Assembly: GCA_023392555.1 (NCBI GenBank)
Contig: JAEVYW010000316.1
Span: 1 to 10,069, forward strand
Direction: 5' to 3'
DNA length: 10,069 nucleotides
Source of the DNA: Pseudomonadota bacterium
GTDB taxonomy: Bacteria; Pseudomonadota; Alphaproteobacteria; Sphingomonadales; Sphingomonadaceae
Made by a program: the position numbers and the translations under genes
Notes under the pieces: model-generated
The model's input: the letters and a program-made list of their open reading frames with translations, nothing else
Told to the model about the DNA's origin: nothing
The model's database searches: none
Shown: in pieces, positions 7,130-10,069 of the stretch
Layout of the letters: the number at the start of each line of letters is the position of its first letter
How positions within the stretch are numbered: position 1 is the stretch's first letter

Positions 7130-7963
7130 CTGGTCATTCCTCCGTCTTCAGAGCCGTCGGTCGCAATCGTCATCCCTTGCTATCGCCATGCCGATTATCT
7201 TTCGGCGGCGATCGAAAGCGCATTGGGTCAGTCGGAAAGCCCGTCAGAAGTCATCGTAGTCGACGATGCGTCAGACGACGACACTGCCCACGTGGCGCGC
7301 GCGTACGGCCAAGTCTTCTACGTCCGTCGCGAGCTCAACGGCGGCTTGGCCGCGGCGCGAAACACCGGGTTGGCCGCGGCGTCTGCGGACAGGGTCATCT
7401 TTCTCGATGCCGACGATCTTCTGCTGACCGACGCGGTCAAGCTCGGGCGGGCCTGTTTCGCCCAGAACCCCGATGCCGGCTTCGTTTATGGCGCTTTCGA
7501 CCACGTCGAAGGTGCGCTGCGGACCGGGCGCTTCACCCCGGTCGCAACCCATAGCGACCTGATCCGCTGTAATTGGGTCGCGTCGATCGCCTCTGCGATG
7601 TTCGATCGCGACAAGGTGGTGCGGCTGGGCGGGTTCGATCAGACGCTTGGCATGTGCGAAGATTGGGACCTGTTCCTGCGCCTGGCGCGAAAGCATCCGT
7701 TCGCCAGCCATCCGGGCAAAGTCGCGCTTTACGTTCGCCACGCGACCAACATGTCTCATGACCTTTCGCGGCTGAAGTATTGGATCGAGGTTGTCCGGGA
7801 CAAGGAGCGCGAACGTGGACTTGATGCGCAGCAGCAGGCGGCGTGGGAGGAGGGGCGCGACGTCTGGGCGTCCTTCTATCCCGAGCGCTCGCTCACCGGC
7901 CGCTTCAGGGCCTCACTCAAGCGCCTTGGCCGGTCCGCGCGACAGCCCTGGCGGCGACGATAA
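7130..7963 (+). CDS. Family 2 (GT-A fold) glycosyltransferase lacking a standard start codon
   Basis: From 7130 the frame reads LVIPPSSEPSVAIVIPCYR, then HADYLSAAIESALGQ, VIVVDDASDDD, NGGLAAARNTG, FLDADD (metal/nucleotide site), GGFDQTLGMCEDWDLFLRLA and a basic end RRR: a full GT2 catalytic domain of about 277 residues. The domain's first strand (VAIVIPCYR, codons from 7160) is intact, yet between the in-frame TGA at 7127-7129 and that strand there is no ATG, GTG or TTG; the first one is TTG at 7223, which would delete the strand and first helix. Possible starts are CTG at 7130 or ATT at 7136. Otherwise the protein is the second half of a single 6068-7963 polypeptide interrupted by a TGA that may be a mutation or a base-call error. 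The 3' end overlaps the opposing methyltransferase gene by 47 bases. Family call is firm, start is not. Confidence 0.83.
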   Translation: MVIPPSSEPSVAIVIPCYRHADYLSAAIESALGQSESPSEVIVVDDASDDDTAHVARAYGQVFYVRRELNGGLAAARNTGLAAASADRVIFLDADDLLLTDAVKLGRACFAQNPDAGFVYGAFDHVEGALRTGRFTPVATHSDLIRCNWVASIASAMFDRDKVVRLGGFDQTLGMCEDWDLFLRLARKHPFASHPGKVALYVRHATNMSHDLSRLKYWIEVVRDKERERGLDAQQQAAWEEGRDVWASFYPERSLTGRFRASLKRLGRSARQPWRRR

Positions 7964-8594
7964 CCGGGTAGGCCGGGTCGAACCGATCGAGCTTTTGCGT
8001 GCCTGTTTCCACAACCGCAGCGCCGTGAAGAAAGGCGGTAGCCGCGAACAAATTGCCGAAGGCTTCTATCGAAACGTCGTCGCAAAGTGGCTCCAGCAGC
8101 CGCTTCAATGAGTGCTGGGTCAACGACCAGTGCCATTCGTTCTTGTCGAGGGGCGTGATCCCCGGAACCGTCGCCAGCAGCACGCCTCCAGGCTTCAGCG
8201 CCTGAACAACGTGTGCACCGGCGGCTTCGATGTCGAAAATGAACTGCAAGGTCTGCGTGAGGATGATGCAGTCGAAGCGCGCTGCGGGAAGCACTTCGCC
8301 TTGCGCCAGATCGCCGACGAGCGTGGCTCGAGCATTGCTTGCGTCGAGGCTCAATATGTCCTGCGAAACGATCTCCGCGCCATAGCGCCGCGAATAGCCG
8401 TCATCGGCGACTTCCAAGACGTGCCCGCGAATGTCGGCACGATGAGCGGCGAGGAAGGCTTCGATATAGTGTCGGTCGATTGGCTTCCCACGATCGAAGC
8501 CGAAATTGTTGCTGAGCGGACTGGCGGATCCCGCACGGCCAAAAGCCATTGCCGCACGTCCAAGTAACCGGCGAAGAGACCGCGCGAAGGGCAT
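7917..8594 (-). CDS. Class I SAM-dependent methyltransferase-domain protein
   Basis: 225 residues from ATG at 8594, whose first base is the last base of the deacetylase stop (TGATG), so the two are translationally coupled; a longer in-frame extension upstream (to 8708) would run through the deacetylase gene and is unlikely. After a basic N-terminus comes DRGKPIDRHYIEAFL (34-48), then motif I as GHVLEVADD (57-65), RYGAEIVSQDILSLD as the second strand region, GDLAQG, FDCIILTQTLQFIFD (strand 4 and motif II) and LKPGGVLLATVPGITPLD (motif III). Motif I lacks the usual G-x-G (ADDG instead), a pattern I recall from a methyltransferase subgroup found beside glycosyltransferases. The role is probably methylation of a sugar or of a glycan end, a signal that can stop chain growth in other systems, but no substrate is shown. 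Confidence 0.9.
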   Translation of the reverse strand: MPFARSLRRLLGRAAMAFGRAGSASPLSNNFGFDRGKPIDRHYIEAFLAAHRADIRGHVLEVADDGYSRRYGAEIVSQDILSLDASNARATLVGDLAQGEVLPAARFDCIILTQTLQFIFDIEAAGAHVVQALKPGGVLLATVPGITPLDKNEWHWSLTQHSLKRLLEPLCDDVSIEAFGNLFAATAFLHGAAVVETGTQKLDRFDPAYPVIVAARAVARTGQGA

Positions 8595-9571
8595 CACGAA
8601 GCGCCCAGCAGCGAGGCAAGGCCTGCCGCATCGCAGTTCGGAACCGCAAGCCGAGGCATCCCGAACGGATCGGTCCGCGATGTGATGAAGGCCGCCTCCG
8701 TCGTGCAAGCACAGTCGAACCCAGCCTCGCGGACAAGGTTGACGCTCTCCTGGTCATTGTCGCCGAACGGGAAGGCGAAGGTCGTCGGTCGTGTGCCCGA
8801 AACCGCCTCGCAGCGATCGACGCTCTCGCTAATTTCCCGCCTCTTTTCGTTGGGCGAGAGACGCGGAAGCGAGGGATGGGTCAATGCGTGCGACCCTACC
8901 TCAAGCAAGTCGGTTCTTTGGCGCAGCCCGTCCGCCGTGAGCAGTCCAGGCGATTGTCCGCGCCCGTCAACCGCCGCTTGCTCACGAAGATCGGCCATCG
9001 CGTCATCAATCGCTGCCGGCGCTCGCGGTTTGAGCCGTTCCCAGATCGAATGGAACGCTTGCTGGCGAGGCATTCGGGGAGGGTCTCCAGGCGCCCACTG
9101 CTCATCGGCGGCGTCTCGGTCGCCCAGCATTACCGTGCCCTCGAACTCCAACGAGGGATGAGGCGTCCCAAGAACGATCTCCTTCAACTCGTCCCACCAA
9201 AATGCTCCGCCCCGCGCGACAAGGTCCGCCGGGATAAAGACCGTTGCCGAGGCTCGAGCATCTTCGAGCACGGGAAGCGCTTCCTCGATCACCGAGGCGT
9301 ATCCATCGTCGAAGGTAATTGCGACGGCGTCCTCGGGCAGGCTGCGGCCGCGATGCAGCTTGGCGAACTCGCTCAGGCTCAGGATCGTCCGATTGCCAGC
9401 GAGCCATCGGACCTGCTCCTCGAAATTCTGCGGAGAAACCGCGAGCCCCCAAGGGTCGAAGCTCTCATCGGCGATCCGGTGATACATCAGGATAGCCGGG
9501 CCGCTTTTAGCGACAGGGTGCGCCAATAGCCGGCCCGCCACTCGTCTCAATGTTCCGCGAATGGATGTCAC
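8594..9571 (-). CDS. Polysaccharide deacetylase family protein (CE4, NodB homology)
   Basis: About 325 residues. Carbohydrate esterase 4 motifs, numbered from the TTG at 9574: AILMYHRI (27-34), TFDDGY (87-92, with the catalytic base and metal Asp), SHALTH (228-233, the two metal-binding His) and FAFPFGDND (266-274). About 135 residues separate motifs 1 and 2, including FWWDELKEI (125-133), an insertion seen in deacetylases of exopolysaccharide and exosortase loci. There is no signal peptide or lipobox at the N-terminus, so a cytoplasmic or membrane-associated place of action is possible. It would remove N- or O-acetyl groups from glycan or lipid-linked sugars. Start: GTG at 9571 is preferred; TTG at 9574 is one codon earlier, and GGAG at 9584-9581 is suitably spaced for either. 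The gene reads into the methyltransferase through a TGATG overlap. Confidence 0.93.
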   Translation of the reverse strand: MTSIRGTLRRVAGRLLAHPVAKSGPAILMYHRIADESFDPWGLAVSPQNFEEQVRWLAGNRTILSLSEFAKLHRGRSLPEDAVAITFDDGYASVIEEALPVLEDARASATVFIPADLVARGGAFWWDELKEIVLGTPHPSLEFEGTVMLGDRDAADEQWAPGDPPRMPRQQAFHSIWERLKPRAPAAIDDAMADLREQAAVDGRGQSPGLLTADGLRQRTDLLEVGSHALTHPSLPRLSPNEKRREISESVDRCEAVSGTRPTTFAFPFGDNDQESVNLVREAGFDCACTTEAAFITSRTDPFGMPRLAVPNCDAAGLASLLGAS

Positions 9572-9580
9572 CAATCCAAG

Positions 9581-9584
9581 CTCC
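9581..9584 (-). promoter_or_regulatory. Ribosome-binding site of the polysaccharide deacetylase
   Basis: GGAG on the minus strand lies 9 bases before GTG 9571 and 6 bases before TTG 9574. It is among the few convincing Shine-Dalgarno sequences in the window, but it does not decide between the two starts. Confidence 0.55.
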
Positions 9585-9599
9585 GGCTATGCGTCCAGC

Positions 9600-10069
9600 A
9601 TGGCTTATCCAGATTTTCGCAACATCGTCATCCTCACCGGTGCCGGCGTCTCCGCGGAAAGCGGCGTCGCCACCTTCCGAGGACCGGACGGCCTGTGGGA
9701 AGGGCACCGCGTCGAGGACGTTGCAACACCGGAAGCTTTCCGCCGTGATCCTGCGCTCGTTCACGCTTTCTACGACGCGCGGCGGGCAAAGCTCGGAACC
9801 GTCGAGCCGAACGCCGCGCACAAGGCGCTGGCGAGGCTCGACACCGAATGGCCGGGCGATTTGCTGCTGGTCACGCAGAACGTCGACGACCTTCACGAGC
9901 GCGCCGGGTCGAAACGTCTCCTTCACATGCACGGCGAGTTGAAAAGCGGCTGGTGCCTCGGCTGCGACGAGCGCTTCGACTGGGGCGGTCCGATGGGAGA
10001 GGGTGCCGTTTGTCCGGTCTGCGCGGAGACCGGAGCGGTCCGTCCCGACATCGTCTGGTTCGGCGAGAT
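9600..10069 (+). CDS. cobB: NAD-dependent protein deacylase, sirtuin (cobB), N-terminal part (cut by right window edge)
   Basis: 156 residues from ATG at 9600 run without a stop to the right edge; full-length bacterial sirtuins have about 235-250. NAD-binding motifs are GAGVSAESGVATFRG (14-28) and TQNVDDLHERAG (92-103); the catalytic His is in HGEL (His111). Zinc cysteines are C119/C122 and C138/C141, and the substrate-groove start is VRPDIVWFGE (147-156). FYDARR (57-62) gives Tyr58 and Arg61, the Y-x-x-R pair that marks class III sirtuins such as E. coli CobB and SIRT5, which also remove succinyl and related acidic acyl groups. It removes acyl groups from lysines, including on acetyl-CoA synthetase in known cases. 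An earlier in-frame ATG at 9561 would add 13 residues but overlaps the deacetylase 5' end; MAYPDFRN right before the first strand fits the family better. Neither start has a clear ribosome-binding site. Probably unrelated to the glycan locus. Confidence 0.94.
   Translation, partial: MAYPDFRNIVILTGAGVSAESGVATFRGPDGLWEGHRVEDVATPEAFRRDPALVHAFYDARRAKLGTVEPNAAHKALARLDTEWPGDLLLVTQNVDDLHERAGSKRLLHMHGELKSGWCLGCDERFDWGGPMGEGAVCPVCAETGAVRPDIVWFGE

Noticed and set aside
7223..7963. TTG at 7223 as start of the third glycosyltransferase
   Set aside because: It would remove VAIVIPCYR and the first helix of the GT-A fold, both present just upstream in frame.
8549..9529. 326-residue open frame on the plus strand
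   Set aside because: Antisense to the deacetylase, whose CE4 motifs are intact; the translation shows no recognisable domain.
1..10069. CRISPR arrays, tRNA or rRNA genes, insertion sequences, toxin-antitoxin or defence genes
   Set aside because: Looked for repeated units, cloverleaf ends, transposase motifs and short paired genes; none seen. The window is accounted for by glycan genes and cobB.

Overview
The window is GC-rich and densely packed, with in-frame gene overlaps and GC-ending codons. It looks like an alphaproteobacterial chromosome, most like a sphingomonad. That assignment is inferred from protein style and base composition; no rRNA or other taxonomic marker is present. Almost everything belongs to a surface-polysaccharide or glycan locus, and the right edge runs into a housekeeping sirtuin gene (cobB).

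Layout: (1) positions 1-1652, minus strand: a polytopic membrane protein (Wzy-like candidate), followed with an ATGA overlap by the N-terminal part of a DegT/DnrJ/EryC1 sugar aminotransferase that runs off the left edge. (2) 1713-4105, plus strand: a NeuD/PglD-type sugar O/N-acyltransferase coupled by a GTGA overlap to a complete exporter-type ABC transporter of PglK/MsbA architecture. (3) 4091-5215, minus strand: a GT2 glycosyltransferase, tail-to-tail with the ABC gene. (4) 5298-7963, plus strand: a DXD (Gb3/GT32-like) glycosyltransferase, then two GT2 glycosyltransferases lying in one reading frame and separated only by a TGA. (5) 7917-9571, minus strand: a CE4 polysaccharide deacetylase coupled to a class I SAM methyltransferase. 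(6) 9600 to the right edge, plus strand: cobB, NAD-dependent protein deacylase, partial.

How the genes could work together (inference): the aminotransferase and acyltransferase would make an acylated amino sugar. The four glycosyltransferases would assemble a lipid-linked oligosaccharide at the cytoplasmic face, and the ABC protein would flip or export it. The membrane protein could polymerise or transfer units, and the deacetylase and methyltransferase would modify the product. No glycan can be named from the sequence.

The most unusual local feature is at 7127-7132. The second and third glycosyltransferases of the 5298-7963 operon are in the same frame with only a TGA between them, and the downstream one has no ATG/GTG/TTG start before its catalytic fold begins. 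I see no mobile element, tRNA, rRNA, CRISPR array or integration site. No stretch longer than 300 bases lacks a gene; the longest non-coding gap is about 82 bases.
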